The notes below the pieces were generated by a model that saw only the letters and a list, made by a program, of their open reading frames with translations, was not told where the DNA came from and searched no databases. Both the position numbers and the translations under genes were made by a program. From an uncultured cyanobacterium (GTDB lineage: Bacteria > Cyanobacteriota > Cyanobacteriia > Cyanobacteriales > FACHB-T130), in the NCBI GenBank assembly GCA_936920195.1, contig CAKZHE010000228.1, forward strand, positions 1 through 62,041: a stretch of DNA of 62,041 bases, in the 5' to 3' direction. Positions 34,340 through 43,864 of this stretch are shown one piece after another (positions within the stretch are counted from its first letter, which is position 1; each line of letters begins with the position of its first letter).

Positions 34340-35176
34340 ATGACTGTTGCCATCGAAAATCAAGACCAGACTAAAAAAGCCCCTCCCCTAAAACCTGATT
34401 GGATCACGATTGTTTTTATTGCGTCCTTACATCTAGCCGCTTTGCTGGCATTTATCCCCAGTAACTTTAGCTGGGCAGCGGTAGGCGTGGCAATATTTCT
34501 GCATTGGGTGACAGGCTGTTTGGGCATCACCCTGGGATTTCACCGTTTGATTGCCCATCGCAGTTTCCAAACTCCCAAATTAGTCGAATACTTCTTGGCT
34601 TTTTGTGGCACTCTCGCTTGTCAAGGGGGAGTAATGGATTGGGTAGGTTTGCATCGCATCCATCACCAACATTCTGACACCCCTGCCGATCCCCACGACT
34701 CCCATTTGGGTTTTTGGTGGAGTCATATTGGTTGGTTAATGTACCACAATCATGCCGATCCTGATATTCCTCGCTACACCAAAGATTTAGCCGAAGACCC
34801 AGTTTATCAGTTTTTGCAAAATTACTTTGTCCCGCTCCAGATTGCCCTAGGATTAGGGCTGTACTTTTTGGGGGGTTGGCCTTTCGTGGTTTGGGGAGTT
34901 TTTGTTCGCATCGTGGTAGTTTTCCACTGTACTTGGTTTGTGAACAGTGCTACCCATCAGTTTGGCTATCGTACCTATGATACAGGCGATCGCTCTACTA
35001 ATTGTTGGTGGGTTGCCGTAGTTACCTACGGCGAAGGTTGGCACAACAATCACCACGCTTTTCAATATTCTGCCCGTCATGGATTGAAATGGTGGGAAAT
35101 TGATATTACTTGGATGACAATTCAATTCTTGCAGTTGTTGGGATTGGCAACTAAGGTTAAATTACCAGCAGAATAG
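34340..35176 (+). CDS. desC: Acyl-lipid/acyl-CoA delta-9-type desaturase
   Basis: 278 residues from the ATG at 34340 (MTVAIENQDQ); the longer frame overlaps the divergent gene and is rejected. Three histidine boxes are clear: HRLIAHRS, HRIHHQH and HNNHHAF, on a four-helix membrane scaffold. Such enzymes put the first double bond into stearoyl/palmitoyl lipids using ferredoxin and are cold-induced in cyanobacteria. The length fits DesC. Δ9 specificity is by similarity. Confidence 0.88.
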   Translation: MTVAIENQDQTKKAPPLKPDWITIVFIASLHLAALLAFIPSNFSWAAVGVAIFLHWVTGCLGITLGFHRLIAHRSFQTPKLVEYFLAFCGTLACQGGVMDWVGLHRIHHQHSDTPADPHDSHLGFWWSHIGWLMYHNHADPDIPRYTKDLAEDPVYQFLQNYFVPLQIALGLGLYFLGGWPFVVWGVFVRIVVVFHCTWFVNSATHQFGYRTYDTGDRSTNCWWVAVVTYGEGWHNNHHAFQYSARHGLKWWEIDITWMTIQFLQLLGLATKVKLPAE

Positions 35177-35214
35177 CGATGAAGTACACCTGTAATGGCA
35201 AACCATTGATTTAT

Positions 35215-35280
35215 GTAGGGGCGGGTTTGAGCAGGAATTTTAATCCTTGCCAATCACCTGAATAAACCCGCCCCGACCAA
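35215..35280. repeat. Dispersed inverted repeat GGGGCGGGTTT, copy 1
   Basis: GTAGGGGCGGGTTT at the left and AAACCCGCCCC at the right enclose AGGAATTTTAATCCTTGCC. The same sequence, reversed, occurs at 61579-61640. It is ORF-free. Confidence 0.75.
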
Positions 35281-35346
35281 GGTTTAAAGTCAATTGAGCC
35301 TAGATTAAAGTCAACAGCCTAGACCAGACCTGCAACAGTTTAATTA

Positions 35347-35386
35347 GGGAATAGGTAAAGAAAAAGTTTGATTATTACCTATTCCC
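35347..35386 (-). terminator. Hairpin downstream of recA
   Basis: GGGAATAGGTAA (35347-35358) is inverted at 35375-35386, a 12-bp stem with 16-base loop, 12 bases beyond the recA stop. Between recA and the convergent desC it could end transcription. The sequence also resembles half of a heptamer repeat, so the role is uncertain. Confidence 0.4.
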
Positions 35387-35398
35387 CATGACCAGATG

Positions 35399-36466
35399 TT
35401 ATTCGTCCTCAGCAAACTCGTCTTCAGCTTCGGAAACACTGACAGAATTAGCCGGGACAAGCGCCCCCATGTCTAATTGTTCGCGGACTCTCTTCTCGAT
35501 TTCTTCAGCGATCGCTGGTTTTTCTTCGAGATATTTCATGGTATTATCGCGACCTTGGGCAATATTATTCCCTTCGTAACTGTACCAAGCCCCTTTGCGG
35601 ATAATTACGTTAGTTTGTTCGGCAAGATCAACTAAACAGCCAATAGTAGAAATACCTTTACCAAAAATGATGTCAAATTCTGCTACTCGGAAGGGAGGAG
35701 CAACTTTGTTTTTAGCAACTTTAACTTTAGTGCGGTTGCCGTATTCTTCGTTAGCTTTCTTTAGGGTTTGAGTGCGACGAATATCTAATCGAACTGAAGC
35801 GTAGAATTTCAGGGCATTACCGCCAGTAGTAGTTTCTGGATTGCCGTAACTAATCCCAATTTTTTGGCGCAACTGGTTGAGGAAAATCACGGTGCAACCA
35901 GATTTGCCAATGTTCCCAGCTACTTTCCGCAGCGCGTGGCTCATTAACCGCGCGTGCAAGCCAACTTGAGTTTCCCCCATTTCCCCTTCAATTTCTGCTC
36001 TGGGAGTAAGGGCGGCTACTGAGTCAATCACCACTATATCAACAGCGGCAGAACGTACCAACTGATCGACGATTTCTAGGGCAGCTTCGCCGTTATCTGG
36101 TTGGGAAACCAGCAGATTGTCAATGTCCACACCGAGAGCTTTAGAATAACTGGGATCGAGGGCGTGTTCGGCATCAACGAAGGCGGCGATTCCTCCCGAT
36201 TTTTGGACGGCGGCGATCGCGTGTAATGCTAAAGTAGTTTTCCCGGAGCTTTCCGGGCCATAAATCTCAATAATCCGTCCCTTGGGCAACCCCCCACCGA
36301 GGGCTAAATCCAGTGTCATCGCCCCGCTGGAGATAGTTTCTACCTTCATCCGGGTGGCATCCCCCAAGCGCATAATGGCTCCCTTGCCAAAGCTGCGCTC
36401 AATTTGGGTAAACACCAAATCTAGGGCTTTTTGCTTTTCGACGTTGCTTGTAATTTGAATACCCAT
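35399..36466 (-). CDS. recA: RecA recombinase
   Basis: 355 residues. Binds single-stranded DNA, carries out strand exchange and promotes LexA-type self-cleavage. Walker [10 protein letters not shown] (about residues 70-78), Walker [12 protein letters not shown], the DNA-binding loops with [21 protein letters not shown] and [18 protein letters not shown]. The acidic tail [10 protein letters not shown] is usual. The ATG gives [18 protein letters not shown], the common cyanobacterial start region. No clear LexA box was seen upstream. Confidence 0.95.
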   Translation of the reverse strand: MGIQITSNVEKQKALDLVFTQIERSFGKGAIMRLGDATRMKVETISSGAMTLDLALGGGLPKGRIIEIYGPESSGKTTLALHAIAAVQKSGGIAAFVDAEHALDPSYSKALGVDIDNLLVSQPDNGEAALEIVDQLVRSAAVDIVVIDSVAALTPRAEIEGEMGETQVGLHARLMSHALRKVAGNIGKSGCTVIFLNQLRQKIGISYGNPETTTGGNALKFYASVRLDIRRTQTLKKANEEYGNRTKVKVAKNKVAPPFRVAEFDIIFGKGISTIGCLVDLAEQTNVIIRKGAWYSYEGNNIAQGRDNTMKYLEEKPAIAEEIEKRVREQLDMGALVPANSVSVSEAEDEFAEDE

Positions 36467-36741
36467 TAGTGCAGTGCCTCAACAATAGTTTGGGGAATTT
36501 TAGGAGTCAGGAGTCGGAACTAATTCGCCACTTATCCCCCACCAACCGCTGCATCAGGTCTGGCAGAGGTTCAAATTTCAGTACCGACGGCATTATTCCT
36601 GGCTCCATTTTAGAGCAGTCTTCAGCTACCAGACTGGATTTGCCCCTGACTGTTCAGCGGTGGCGGTAGAACATCTGTTCTATGATACCATTCTAGGGCA
36701 GTGGATGGCTGGTGAATTTGGCGAGGATAATTTGCGCCAGA
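36467..36741. other. Intergenic region upstream of recA
   Basis: 275 bases between recA and the Rpn-type gene. A 66-codon frame on the plus strand (36469-36669) has no resemblance to known proteins and is not called. No repeat or tRNA was seen. The recA promoter must lie here. Confidence 0.4.
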
Positions 36742-37605
36742 CTAATTGCCTGAATTATGCTGCTGCAACCAAGCGACTAAATCAGTAACTTCAGCGAAAT
36801 CGAGCAGTGCTTCTCCCAAGTCATCTAACTGGACAATTGACAATGCCTGAATTTGCTGTTTGAGGTTAGGCGCGATTTCCCCTAGGCGACGGGTTAGCTG
36901 ACGCAGCAACAAGGTTAATTCTCCTTCGTAACGACCTTCTTGGCGACCTTCTTGGCGACCTTGTTGCACTCCTTTTTGGAGAATGTCTTGATAAGTTACA
37001 GATTCGCGCATGATGTCCTCTCTGAATAACTGACGAATTAAGCTTTTGTCAAATCTCAACCCCGCCAAAATATCCGCACAGGCATACAGATTCTGCCTTT
37101 GGGTATCATCTGCGATCCTAGCGACTTCTTGGGCAACTTGCCTTAATAAGTTTTCGGGAGAGTTGCTGGCGGCGAGAGTGGCGAGGGGCAATAATGCCGG
37201 GGTAGCGAGTAAAGAACTGGGATCTTGCTCCCACATCCGAATTACTCGGTAGCTATGGACGGTATGACTATCGCGGTATTCTTGTTGAAAGGCTAATCGA
37301 GAGGTTGTAGATTTGAGAAAAATCACCACCTGTTCAATCTCACAGTTGTATTGTCTCGTTAATCTCACTTTGTAGTCCAGCATCCGCAAGGGCATGGGTG
37401 GCTCGGCGTAGGGGAGAGTTTGAAATTCCAGGTGGATGATTCGATTGTCAGTTTGCAGCAGAACTAGGGCATCAGCCTGAATTGGTTCTTGGTTGATTTC
37501 AGTATTCAGGATCTTGATGTTTTTTAGCTGGCGGTTGAACACCCAGCGCAGCAAGTCCTCTGGATAGTTTTCTGCCAGGTATTTACAAGTGTTGTCGTAA
37601 CTCAA
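36742..37605 (-). CDS. Rpn/PD-(D/E)XK transposase-like protein with DUF4351 tail
   Basis: 287 residues. The N-terminal nuclease-like part has ADALVLLQTDNRIIHLEFQTLP (about residues 45-67), where Asp and the E-F-Q give the PD-(D/E)XK pattern, then MPLRMLDYKVRLTRQY. After a helical middle come Gln/Gly/Glu/Arg repeats (QQGRQEGRQEGRYEGE, about 215-232) and a DUF4351 end (LTRRLGEIAPNLKQQIQALS). This is the large cyanobacterial family annotated Rpn nuclease or putative transposase. Activity not shown. The G/R/E repeat codons look slippage-prone. Confidence 0.85.
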   Translation of the reverse strand: MSYDNTCKYLAENYPEDLLRWVFNRQLKNIKILNTEINQEPIQADALVLLQTDNRIIHLEFQTLPYAEPPMPLRMLDYKVRLTRQYNCEIEQVVIFLKSTTSRLAFQQEYRDSHTVHSYRVIRMWEQDPSSLLATPALLPLATLAASNSPENLLRQVAQEVARIADDTQRQNLYACADILAGLRFDKSLIRQLFREDIMRESVTYQDILQKGVQQGRQEGRQEGRYEGELTLLLRQLTRRLGEIAPNLKQQIQALSIVQLDDLGEALLDFAEVTDLVAWLQQHNSGN

Positions 37606-37690
37606 GGAAAATTATGGTTAAGGGTTGACTGAGTAAATATTTTATCAAATTTTTTTCACAACTATAATTCAGTCAAAATTTGCGGAAAAA

Positions 37691-38929
37691 ATGACCAACT
37701 CCCATCAACTAATACCCGATACCGCCCTGTCAGTAGCCGGATTAACTAGCTATATTCAGGATTTGCTGGAGTTAGACGAACAATTGCGGCAAGTATGGGC
37801 GATTGGGGAAGTTTCCAGCGCTAACCAACACCGGAGCGGACTATTTTTTACCCTCCAAGATCCCGAAACTAAAGCCACAATCAGTTGCGTAGTTTGGACT
37901 AGCCAACTTAGTAAATTGATGCAATTGCCCAAGTCGGGGGAACAACTATTGGTAATGGGCAGCATTCGCCTTTATCCCCAACGGGGGCAGTATCAATTGA
38001 GTGTTTGGCAGGCATTGGCGGCGGGGGAAGGCATTCAGGCTTGGCGCGATCGCCAATTGCGCGATCGCTTGGCAGCGGAAGGATTGTTTGATGCTGCCCG
38101 AAAACGCCGCCTACCCATCCATCCCCAAACGATTGCGGTGGTGACTTCCCCCCAGGCAGCGGCTTGGGGGGATATTCAGAAAACTTTGAAACAGCGCTAT
38201 CCTGGTTTGCGGGTGCTGTTATCTCCGGCGACGGTGCAGGGAGAACAAGCTCCCGATTCCATTGTGGCGGCGATAGAAATGGTGGCAAGGGATGGCAGAG
38301 CCGAGGTATTGATTCTGTCTAGGGGTGGCGGTGCAGTGGAGGAGTTGGCTTGTTTTAATGATGAACGAGTGGTGAGAGCGATCGCCCAATGTCCTATTCC
38401 CGTAATTACGGGGATTGGGCATCAACGGGATGAATCTTTAGCAGATTTAGTGGCTGATGTTTGCGCTCATACACCGACGGCGGCAGCGGAGCTAGCAGTA
38501 CCCGCTTGGGCAGAACTGTATATCCAGCATCAACAGCGTTTAGAGTTGTTAGTAGATGCAGTCACGCAGCAAATAACCGCCAAACAAGGGGAATTACAGC
38601 GCCTGCGCCGTCGCTTGCAGCGGTTGCAAGTAGATCGGGCGATCGCGCAACAAAAGGATGATATTCTGCGTCATCGTCAGCATTTAGAGCGATTATTGGC
38701 ACAAAAGCTACAGGGGGCAACTCAACACTGTCAGCTATTGCGGCAAAAGCTCGCCGCCCTCGATCCCCAGGCGGTGTTACAACGAGGTTATGCAGTAGTG
38801 CGGGAAAAAAATGGCGCGATCGCTCGTTCTACAGCTAATCTGAAAGTTGGACAAGAACTACATTTGCAACTAGGTCAAGGCCAAATCAAAGTTAAAATAA
38901 TTAACTTCCTTCAAGAGAGCAAACAATAA
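37691..38929 (+). CDS. xseA: Exodeoxyribonuclease VII large subunit
   Basis: 412 residues. The N-terminal OB fold has [21 protein letters not shown]; the catalytic domain contains [32 protein letters not shown], and [30 protein letters not shown]; the C-terminal part is a long coiled coil. With XseB it degrades single-stranded DNA from both ends. The stop is followed almost at once by a 135-base heptamer array and then xseB, so the subunit genes are still in one transcription direction. Confidence 0.94.
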   Translation: MTNSHQLIPDTALSVAGLTSYIQDLLELDEQLRQVWAIGEVSSANQHRSGLFFTLQDPETKATISCVVWTSQLSKLMQLPKSGEQLLVMGSIRLYPQRGQYQLSVWQALAAGEGIQAWRDRQLRDRLAAEGLFDAARKRRLPIHPQTIAVVTSPQAAAWGDIQKTLKQRYPGLRVLLSPATVQGEQAPDSIVAAIEMVARDGRAEVLILSRGGGAVEELACFNDERVVRAIAQCPIPVITGIGHQRDESLADLVADVCAHTPTAAAELAVPAWAELYIQHQQRLELLVDAVTQQITAKQGELQRLRRRLQRLQVDRAIAQQKDDILRHRQHLERLLAQKLQGATQHCQLLRQKLAALDPQAVLQRGYAVVREKNGAIARSTANLKVGQELHLQLGQGQIKVKIINFLQESKQ

Positions 38930-38934
38930 CAATC

Positions 38935-39068
38935 CCTCATTCCCTATTCCCTCATTCCCTCATTCCCTCATTCCCTCATTCCCTCATCCCTCATCCCTCA
39001 TCCCTATTTCCTATTTCCTATTCCCTATTCCCTATTCCCTATTCCCTGTTCCCTGTTCCCTGTTCCCT
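38935..39068. repeat. Heptamer array (CATTCCCT/ATTCCCT)n between xseA and xseB
   Basis: About 19 units of ATTCCCT, CATCCCT and GTTCCCT fill the whole intergenic space. It is the reverse complement of the AGGGAAT/AGGGAAC arrays at 3166 and 5384. Confidence 0.85.
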
Positions 39069-39069
39069 T

Positions 39070-39312
39070 ATGAGCATCAATCAATCTAGTCCTAATTTAA
39101 CTGAAGCCAAAATTTCTCCAGATTGGAATTATGAAGCAACTGTTGCTCAAGTAGAGGAAATTTTATCTCAAATTGAATCGGGCGAATTGGAATTAGCCGA
39201 GGTTTTTGAGCAGTTTGTTACGGCAGTAAAATATTTAGATCAATGCGAAACTTTTTTGGAGGAGCGCCGACAAAATATAGAACTAATTGTGGAACAGTTA
39301 GCTGATAATTAA
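39070..39312 (+). CDS. xseB: Exodeoxyribonuclease VII small subunit
   Basis: 80 residues. The family core is [20 protein letters not shown] then [21 protein letters not shown], two helices that bind the XseA coiled coil in several copies. It starts (ATG 39070) at the end of the heptamer array, so its ribosome-binding region is repeat sequence (CCCTTATG). Length is normal. Confidence 0.92.
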   Translation: MSINQSSPNLTEAKISPDWNYEATVAQVEEILSQIESGELELAEVFEQFVTAVKYLDQCETFLEERRQNIELIVEQLADN

Positions 39313-39334
39313 AAAAATAGGTTTTTGGGGAAAA

Positions 39335-39364
39335 TAGAGATGCTGGTTGTAACATCCCTATTCT
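39335..39364. terminator. Possible terminator between convergent xseB and the next gene
   Basis: AATAGAGATG and CATCCCTATT pair imperfectly (one mismatch/bulge) around CTGGTTGTAA. No strong T-run. Confidence 0.3.
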
Positions 39365-39380
39365 CAAATTCGATTAATCC

Positions 39381-39806
39381 CTAATTCCAGCGAGTTACTG
39401 CTTGATTAACTATGGTTCTTCTACCTTGCTTAACTACCAGACGAGAACGAGTTAGGCGGTAACTAACATCGCCATTGACAGCAATAAATTCTTCGCTGCT
39501 GTATTTTTGGAGGGGTAATCTGATTGAATTACCATTCCTTTTAGATACGCCAACGTAAGTATAGGGGTTATCTCCACCACAAATATTAACCCAAAAACCG
39601 CTGGTTTCGGCAGAAATAAACATACTTTCCCCATCTTGGCAGTAGTTACGATCATCTCCGGCTAAAAGTGTCGGGCGATCGCTGCTCTGGGAACTGCTAT
39701 TATTGGCTTGGACTACTCCCACTGCCGAAGTTAGGAAAACCGATATCCCCACTCCTAGCAATAACTTGTTCAATGTGGGTTTTAAGTTAATGGGGAATTT
39801 CTTCAT
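39381..39806 (-). CDS. Secreted hypothetical protein
   Basis: 141 residues. Signal peptide: MKKFPINLKPTLNKLLLGVG then ISVFLTSAVGVVQA, cleavage expected after VQA near residue 34. The mature part has two cysteines (NYCQDG and NICGGD, about 55 and 76) that may form a disulfide, and a beta-rich end (YRLTRSRLVVKQGRRTIVNQAV). Likely periplasmic or exported. I do not recognise the family. Confidence 0.65.
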   Translation of the reverse strand: MKKFPINLKPTLNKLLLGVGISVFLTSAVGVVQANNSSSQSSDRPTLLAGDDRNYCQDGESMFISAETSGFWVNICGGDNPYTYVGVSKRNGNSIRLPLQKYSSEEFIAVNGDVSYRLTRSRLVVKQGRRTIVNQAVTRWN

Positions 39807-40459
39807 TTGATAACTCCTAAAAAATAAAAAACCAGTGAAATTAATTGCCGTTGTGTGGCTGTTCAGTCTAACCTACATTAATTAAATTGACAATCTCAAT
39901 TTAATTAATGAATATTAATCTTTTGGCGGATACAGTAGGAGCGAATGGCATTCGCCCACTATATAAATGTTGGGTTTTCTAAAAGTCCACGCTTAGTAGA
40001 CTAAAATCTTTTCCTAGTCCTCTTTAGAGGACTTTGACTATTAGCCGGAGGTTTAAACCTCCGAGCGGGTAAACGGGAAGGCAGTTCGCTTGGTTATCAT
40101 CCGAGGCAAAGCCTAGGCTGTTGACTTTGCGAGTTTTTGAACAATTTTACTCATGCAATAACTGTGTCTGATTTTCCCTGGCTGGTTCCTAGGCTCTGCC
40201 TGGGAACCGATATCGAGAGGCTCTGCCTCGCTTGGCTATTATTCGAGGCAGAGCCTCTCAATGAGCATTCCCAGGCAGAGCCTGGGAACGAGTAAACGAG
40301 TAGATTAGGCGCTATATGACAAATTTCAGCCTTTGGCACTTGGACGCAATTTCTCCGTCACCATATTTATGCTTAGAAAGCGGCACACTATCCCACCAGC
40401 CGCTCTGTCCAAATGTTAAAGTTTAGTAAAGAAGCTCACTGAGTTCAGGTAAAAAGCCT
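39807..40459. other. 653-base gene-free region holding repeats
   Basis: Contains a pair of palindromes (40016-40033, AGTCCTCTTTAGAGGACT, and 40046-40063, CGGAGGTTTAAACCTCCG), then the triple-hairpin repeat copy 2 (about 40182-40305). No gene is supported. The promoter of the DUF2808 gene is presumably in the last 100 bases. Confidence 0.6.
40182..40305. repeat. Triple-hairpin dispersed repeat, copy 2
   Basis: Same order of three palindromes as at 7491-7605: GGTTCC-AGGC type, GAGAGGCTCTGCCTCG with its inverse, and TTCCCAGGC with GCCTGGGAA. A degenerate piece (CGAGGCAAAGCCTAGG) lies at 40100-40116. Confidence 0.8.
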
Positions 40460-40993
40460 ATGTTTGCTCCCAAATCTGCTATTCGACTGGTTGGTGCTAT
40501 CGTTGCCGTGACTGGCTGCTGGCTTGCCGCTGCTCCTACCATCACTTTTGCCCAGAGCAATCCCGGATTCACCTTGATTGGTGGCGCTGGCAAAGACACT
40601 CTGGACTATTATCTAGATTTTGGTGGACAGCGGGATAACTGGGACCGCTATCGGCTGCGGATTCCTGCCAAAAAGATGGACTTAGGTGCAGATAAATTTA
40701 CGATCAATTATCCTGATTACTACGAAGGAACATTTGATAAAGACCAGGTAGAGGTGGTTGTCCAAGACCAAACTATCAAACCGAAAGAAGTAACCTGGGA
40801 TAAAGAAAACCACCGCCTGCAAATCTTCCTAGAAAAAACCATTGAATCTGGCAAAGACATCGAAATTGTCCTTTCCAACGTCAAAAATCCCTCCTTTGGC
40901 GGCATTTTCAATTTTAACTGCATGGCAGAAAACTATACGGATAGCGTTCCCCTGCCTCGTTACGTCGGTACTTGGGTCTTAAGTATTAGTTAA
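40460..40993 (+). CDS. DUF2808 domain protein, secreted
   Basis: 177 residues. Signal peptide MFAPKSAIRLVGAIVAVTGC followed by WLAAAPTITFA. The family core is DYYLDFGGQRDNWDRYRLRIP, KFTINYPDYYEGTFD and the end LPRYVGTWVLSIS. DUF2808 is a cyanobacterial envelope family without known function. It precedes rpmH by 62 bases on the same strand. Confidence 0.85.
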   Translation: MFAPKSAIRLVGAIVAVTGCWLAAAPTITFAQSNPGFTLIGGAGKDTLDYYLDFGGQRDNWDRYRLRIPAKKMDLGADKFTINYPDYYEGTFDKDQVEVVVQDQTIKPKEVTWDKENHRLQIFLEKTIESGKDIEIVLSNVKNPSFGGIFNFNCMAENYTDSVPLPRYVGTWVLSIS

Positions 40994-41055
40994 TCCCCTA
41001 GTATCTAGAGACGCACTTTGGTACAATAAGAAATTGTCAAAATTTTTCAAGGCTT

Positions 41056-41193
41056 ATGACCAAGCGTACTCTCCACGGCACCAGCCGCAAGCGAAAAAGA
41101 ACTTCCGGATTTCGAGCCAGAATGCAGACCAAGAATGGTCAGCGGGTAATTAAAGCCCGTCGCGCCAGAGGACGGCATAGATTAGCAGTTTAA
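41056..41193 (+). CDS. rpmH: 50S ribosomal protein L34
   Basis: 45 residues, [20 protein letters not shown] then [25 protein letters not shown]. This is the complete, highly basic L34 sequence. It heads the conserved rpmH-rnpA-yidC cluster. rnpA begins 26 bases later. Confidence 0.96.
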   Translation: MTKRTLHGTSRKRKRTSGFRARMQTKNGQRVIKARRARGRHRLAV

Positions 41194-41219
41194 TCCCCAA
41201 CTATTGATGGCAGCGATTC

Positions 41220-41612
41220 GTGGCGCTACCTAAAGCTCATCGGCTCCGCCGTAGGCAAGATTTTCAGGATGTTTACCAAGCTGGCAAGCGGCGTTCGGGG
41301 CAGTATTTAACTGTCCGATTTTTGCTCAGAAAAAATCACCAGCAACAACTAACCGCTGAAACACTAGATCAACCCCTACCCACCCAAATCGGTGTTTCCA
41401 TCAGCCAAAAAGTCAGCAAGCGGGCGGTAATTCGCAATCGGATGAAACGTCAAATTCACGGTGCTTTCCGCCAGCTGCTGCCCCGAATGGCTCCTGGTTG
41501 GCGGATAGTAGTGGTGGTACGACCCGTACTATCATCCAAGTGCGATTATGCGGAATTTCTGCGAGAATTAGAGCAGTTGTTGACCGAAGCTGAGGTAATA
41601 CATGGGAATTAA
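41220..41612 (+). CDS. rnpA: Ribonuclease P protein component
   Basis: 130 residues. The basic N-terminus is HRLRRRQDFQDVYQAGKRR, and the RNR motif is KRAVIRNRMKRQIHGAFR. It helps the catalytic RNA process pre-tRNA 5' ends. The GTG at 41220 is used; it gives MALPKAHRLRRRQDF, the family start. It overlaps the PH-domain gene by 11 bases. Confidence 0.94.
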   Translation: MALPKAHRLRRRQDFQDVYQAGKRRSGQYLTVRFLLRKNHQQQLTAETLDQPLPTQIGVSISQKVSKRAVIRNRMKRQIHGAFRQLLPRMAPGWRIVVVVRPVLSSKCDYAEFLRELEQLLTEAEVIHGN

Positions 41613-41994
41613 AGAAGATACCTTCTTTGAAGGCAGTCCTCATATTGGCGATCTGATCCTGAATGTCTTGCTAGGATTTACAGTGATTTGCCTGCCCTTA
41701 ACTGTCGGGGCAATTGTGCGGGCATTGTGGCTGCGCTACAAGATTACTAATCGGCGCATTTCTGTGACTAGCGGTTGGCAAGGGCGCGATCGCACTGACA
41801 TCATTTATTCAGAAATTGTCAAAGCCGTCAAAATGCCTAGAGGACTAGGATTTTGGGGAGATATTGTCCTCACTCTCCGGGATGGCACTCGGTTGGAAAT
41901 GCGCTCTGTGCCAAAATTCCGGGAAGTTTACGATTACATCAATGAAAATGTGGTGGCGAAAACGGGTAAATCTGTCGCTCCCACCTTAAACTAA
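41602..41994 (+). CDS. PH domain (bPH2) membrane protein
   Basis: 130 residues. One or two hydrophobic segments (LILNVLLGFTVICLPLTVGAIVRALWL, about 18-45), then the bacterial PH-like core YKITNRRISVTSGWQGRDRTDI followed by VKAVKMPRGLGFWGDIVLTLRDG. In cyanobacteria this gene regularly lies between rnpA and yidC. It is probably co-transcribed and co-translated with rnpA. No function established. Confidence 0.85.
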   Translation: MGIKEDTFFEGSPHIGDLILNVLLGFTVICLPLTVGAIVRALWLRYKITNRRISVTSGWQGRDRTDIIYSEIVKAVKMPRGLGFWGDIVLTLRDGTRLEMRSVPKFREVYDYINENVVAKTGKSVAPTLN

Positions 41995-42040
41995 TAGATT
42001 GGATTAAGAAAACTTTACAGCGCCTGGTGACTAGGAACGA

Positions 42041-43186
42041 ATGGATTTTGGTATCGGGTTTCTCTCTAACAATGTAATGCTGCCGATCCTAGATTTTTTC
42101 TATGGGATCGTGCCGAGCTATGGTTTAGCAATTGTGGCGCTCACGCTAGTAGTTCGCTTTGCCCTATATCCCCTGAGTGCTGGCTCCATTCGCAGTATGC
42201 GGCGGATGCGGATTGCCCAACCAGTCATGCAGAAGCGGGTGAAAGAAGTTCAAGAGCGCTACAAAGACAATCCTGCTAAACAGCAGGAAGAAATGAGCAA
42301 CGTCTACAAAGAATTTGGCAATCCTTTATCAGGTTGCTTGCCTGTGCTGGTACAGATGCCAGTGCTGTTTGCCTTATTTGCCACTTTGCGGGGTTCGCCC
42401 TTTTCGGATGTCAATTATTCGATCAATTTGCAAATCTTTCCCCAAGAGCAAATTGAACAAATTCAGCCCCAAGCCTTCGTGACTCCCCCGCAAAATATTT
42501 ACATTTCTGATGGGGTACACGCACCAGTCGCGGCGCTGGTGGCAGGTGGCAACCGCTTGGTAGTGGGGGAAAAAAGCAAGCTGGAATTCCAAACCGTGGA
42601 AGGCAAACCGCTAAAAGCACTAGCAGCGGAATATCCCACCACTAAAATCGATCCCCACTGGAAAATTACCAAGGGGGAAGAAAGAGCCAAATTAAATGCC
42701 AGTGGCGAAATTGAAGCTCTGGAGCCGGGAGAAATCACCTTACAAGGAACAATTCCCGGATTAGCTGCTGATAAAGGCTTCCTGTTCATTGATGCCTTGG
42801 GGAGAGTTGGAGCCATCGATCCCGATGGGACAATCCACTGGGATATTGTGGGGATGATCGTATTTTTTGGTTTGAGCTTGTATGTCAACCAAATGCTTTC
42901 TGGACCCAGTGGCAGTGCCACCGACCAACAAGCGACAATTAACAAACTCACCCCAGTAATTTTTTCTGGGATGTTTTTGTTTTTCCCACTGCCTGCGGGG
43001 GTGCTAATGTATATGGCGATCGCCAACGTTTTCCAAACCTTGCAAACGTTTATTCTGTTGCGCGAACCTCTGCCAGAAAACCTCCAGAAGATTGTGGAAG
43101 AACAAGCCAAAGAAGAAGAAAAAGCAGATTCAGCGGTACTGCCCTTTGAAGGACGTTCTAAGAAAAAGGCCAAAGAGGAATCATGA
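42041..43186 (+). CDS. yidC: YidC/Oxa1/Alb3 membrane protein insertase
   Basis: 381 residues. Inserts thylakoid and plasma membrane proteins with or without Sec. First helix [29 protein letters not shown] carries the conserved groove arginine (VRF). The cytosolic loop [21 protein letters not shown] and [20 protein letters not shown] follow. Residues about 125-260 are an inserted soluble domain with an Ig-like (Big2-type) pattern, then two more helices and a charged tail KKKAKEES. The last 4 bases overlap the jag start. Confidence 0.93.
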   Translation: MDFGIGFLSNNVMLPILDFFYGIVPSYGLAIVALTLVVRFALYPLSAGSIRSMRRMRIAQPVMQKRVKEVQERYKDNPAKQQEEMSNVYKEFGNPLSGCLPVLVQMPVLFALFATLRGSPFSDVNYSINLQIFPQEQIEQIQPQAFVTPPQNIYISDGVHAPVAALVAGGNRLVVGEKSKLEFQTVEGKPLKALAAEYPTTKIDPHWKITKGEERAKLNASGEIEALEPGEITLQGTIPGLAADKGFLFIDALGRVGAIDPDGTIHWDIVGMIVFFGLSLYVNQMLSGPSGSATDQQATINKLTPVIFSGMFLFFPLPAGVLMYMAIANVFQTLQTFILLREPLPENLQKIVEEQAKEEEKADSAVLPFEGRSKKKAKEES

Positions 43187-43725
43187 ACGATAGCGCTAGC
43201 GTACCCGCAGGGCTTCGCCCAGCGCAACGGGGAAAACAGTGGCTAGAAGAACTGCTGAGACTAGCCAAATTTACGGCACAAGTCCACCCCGAAGTGCGAG
43301 CAACAGTGGCGGTTCAAGAAATAGATGAAGATGAAGAACAAGAACCAGCTAACTATTGGTTAAATATTGATGGAGCCAATCTCACCCCAGCCCAAATTGA
43401 AATTTTAATTGGCAGTAATGGGGGAACGCTGGATGCTATTCAATATTTAGCCAATGCTACCTTGAATTTGGGACAAGAAAAAGACGATCAAGGTTTCTAT
43501 ACTATTGAACTGCAAGGTTATCGCCAGCGCCGCCAAGCGGAATTACAAGCTCTGGCTGAAAGTGCCGCCCAGCAAGTGCGAGAAACAGGTCAAGAATTTG
43601 AAATGAAGTCTCTTTCGGCGGCAGAAAGGCGACAAATTCACAACTTTTTGCAGGACTGTGAGGATTTAGAAACTTACAGTCGAGGGCAAGAACCAGATCG
43701 ACGTTTAATTGTAAAAAGGCGTTAA
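43183..43725 (+). CDS. Jag/KhpB-type R3H-domain RNA-binding protein
   Basis: 180 residues. A KH-like part ([21 protein letters not shown] then [17 protein letters not shown]) and an R3H domain ([19 protein letters not shown], with a terminal [11 protein letters not shown]). It binds RNA and in other bacteria influences cell envelope genes and FtsZ or division. It starts with a 4-base ATGA overlap to yidC. Residues 4-16 ([13 protein letters not shown]) are encoded by a dispersed repeat inserted just after the start codon. Confidence 0.87.
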   Translation: MNDSASVPAGLRPAQRGKQWLEELLRLAKFTAQVHPEVRATVAVQEIDEDEEQEPANYWLNIDGANLTPAQIEILIGSNGGTLDAIQYLANATLNLGQEKDDQGFYTIELQGYRQRRQAELQALAESAAQQVRETGQEFEMKSLSAAERRQIHNFLQDCEDLETYSRGQEPDRRLIVKRR

Positions 43726-43737
43726 GAGCTTTTGTAG

Positions 43738-43764
43738 GGTGCGTTAGCGACAGCGTAACGCACC
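43738..43764. repeat. Palindromic repeat GGTGCGTTAGCG
   Basis: GGTGCGTTAGC and its inverse GCGTAACGCACC form a hairpin 12 bases after jag. It is the inner part of the MITE family and of the repeat at 33009-33035. Confidence 0.65.
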
Positions 43765-43812
43765 GCTGTAATTTGATTCAAAAAATCTCGATTTCTCTCG
43801 TTTGGAAAAAAC

Positions 43813-43864
43813 AGGACTTACCCAATTAATCTATATATATTGTTGATGGTGCGTTACGCTAACC
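43813..43864. mobile_element. Truncated AGGACTTAC MITE, cut by another copy
   Basis: Left half of the MITE: AGGACTTACCC, then TATATTGTTGATGGTGCGTT and ACGCTAACC. It stops where the complete copy at 43865 starts. Confidence 0.65.

Noticed and set aside
36469-36669. 66-codon frame upstream of recA
   Set aside because: No recognisable protein pattern, no ribosome site, overlaps the expected recA promoter region.
42499-43227. 242-codon frame antisense to yidC
   Set aside because: Lies wholly over YidC and the jag start; low-complexity Ser/Pro/Lys translation with no family resemblance.
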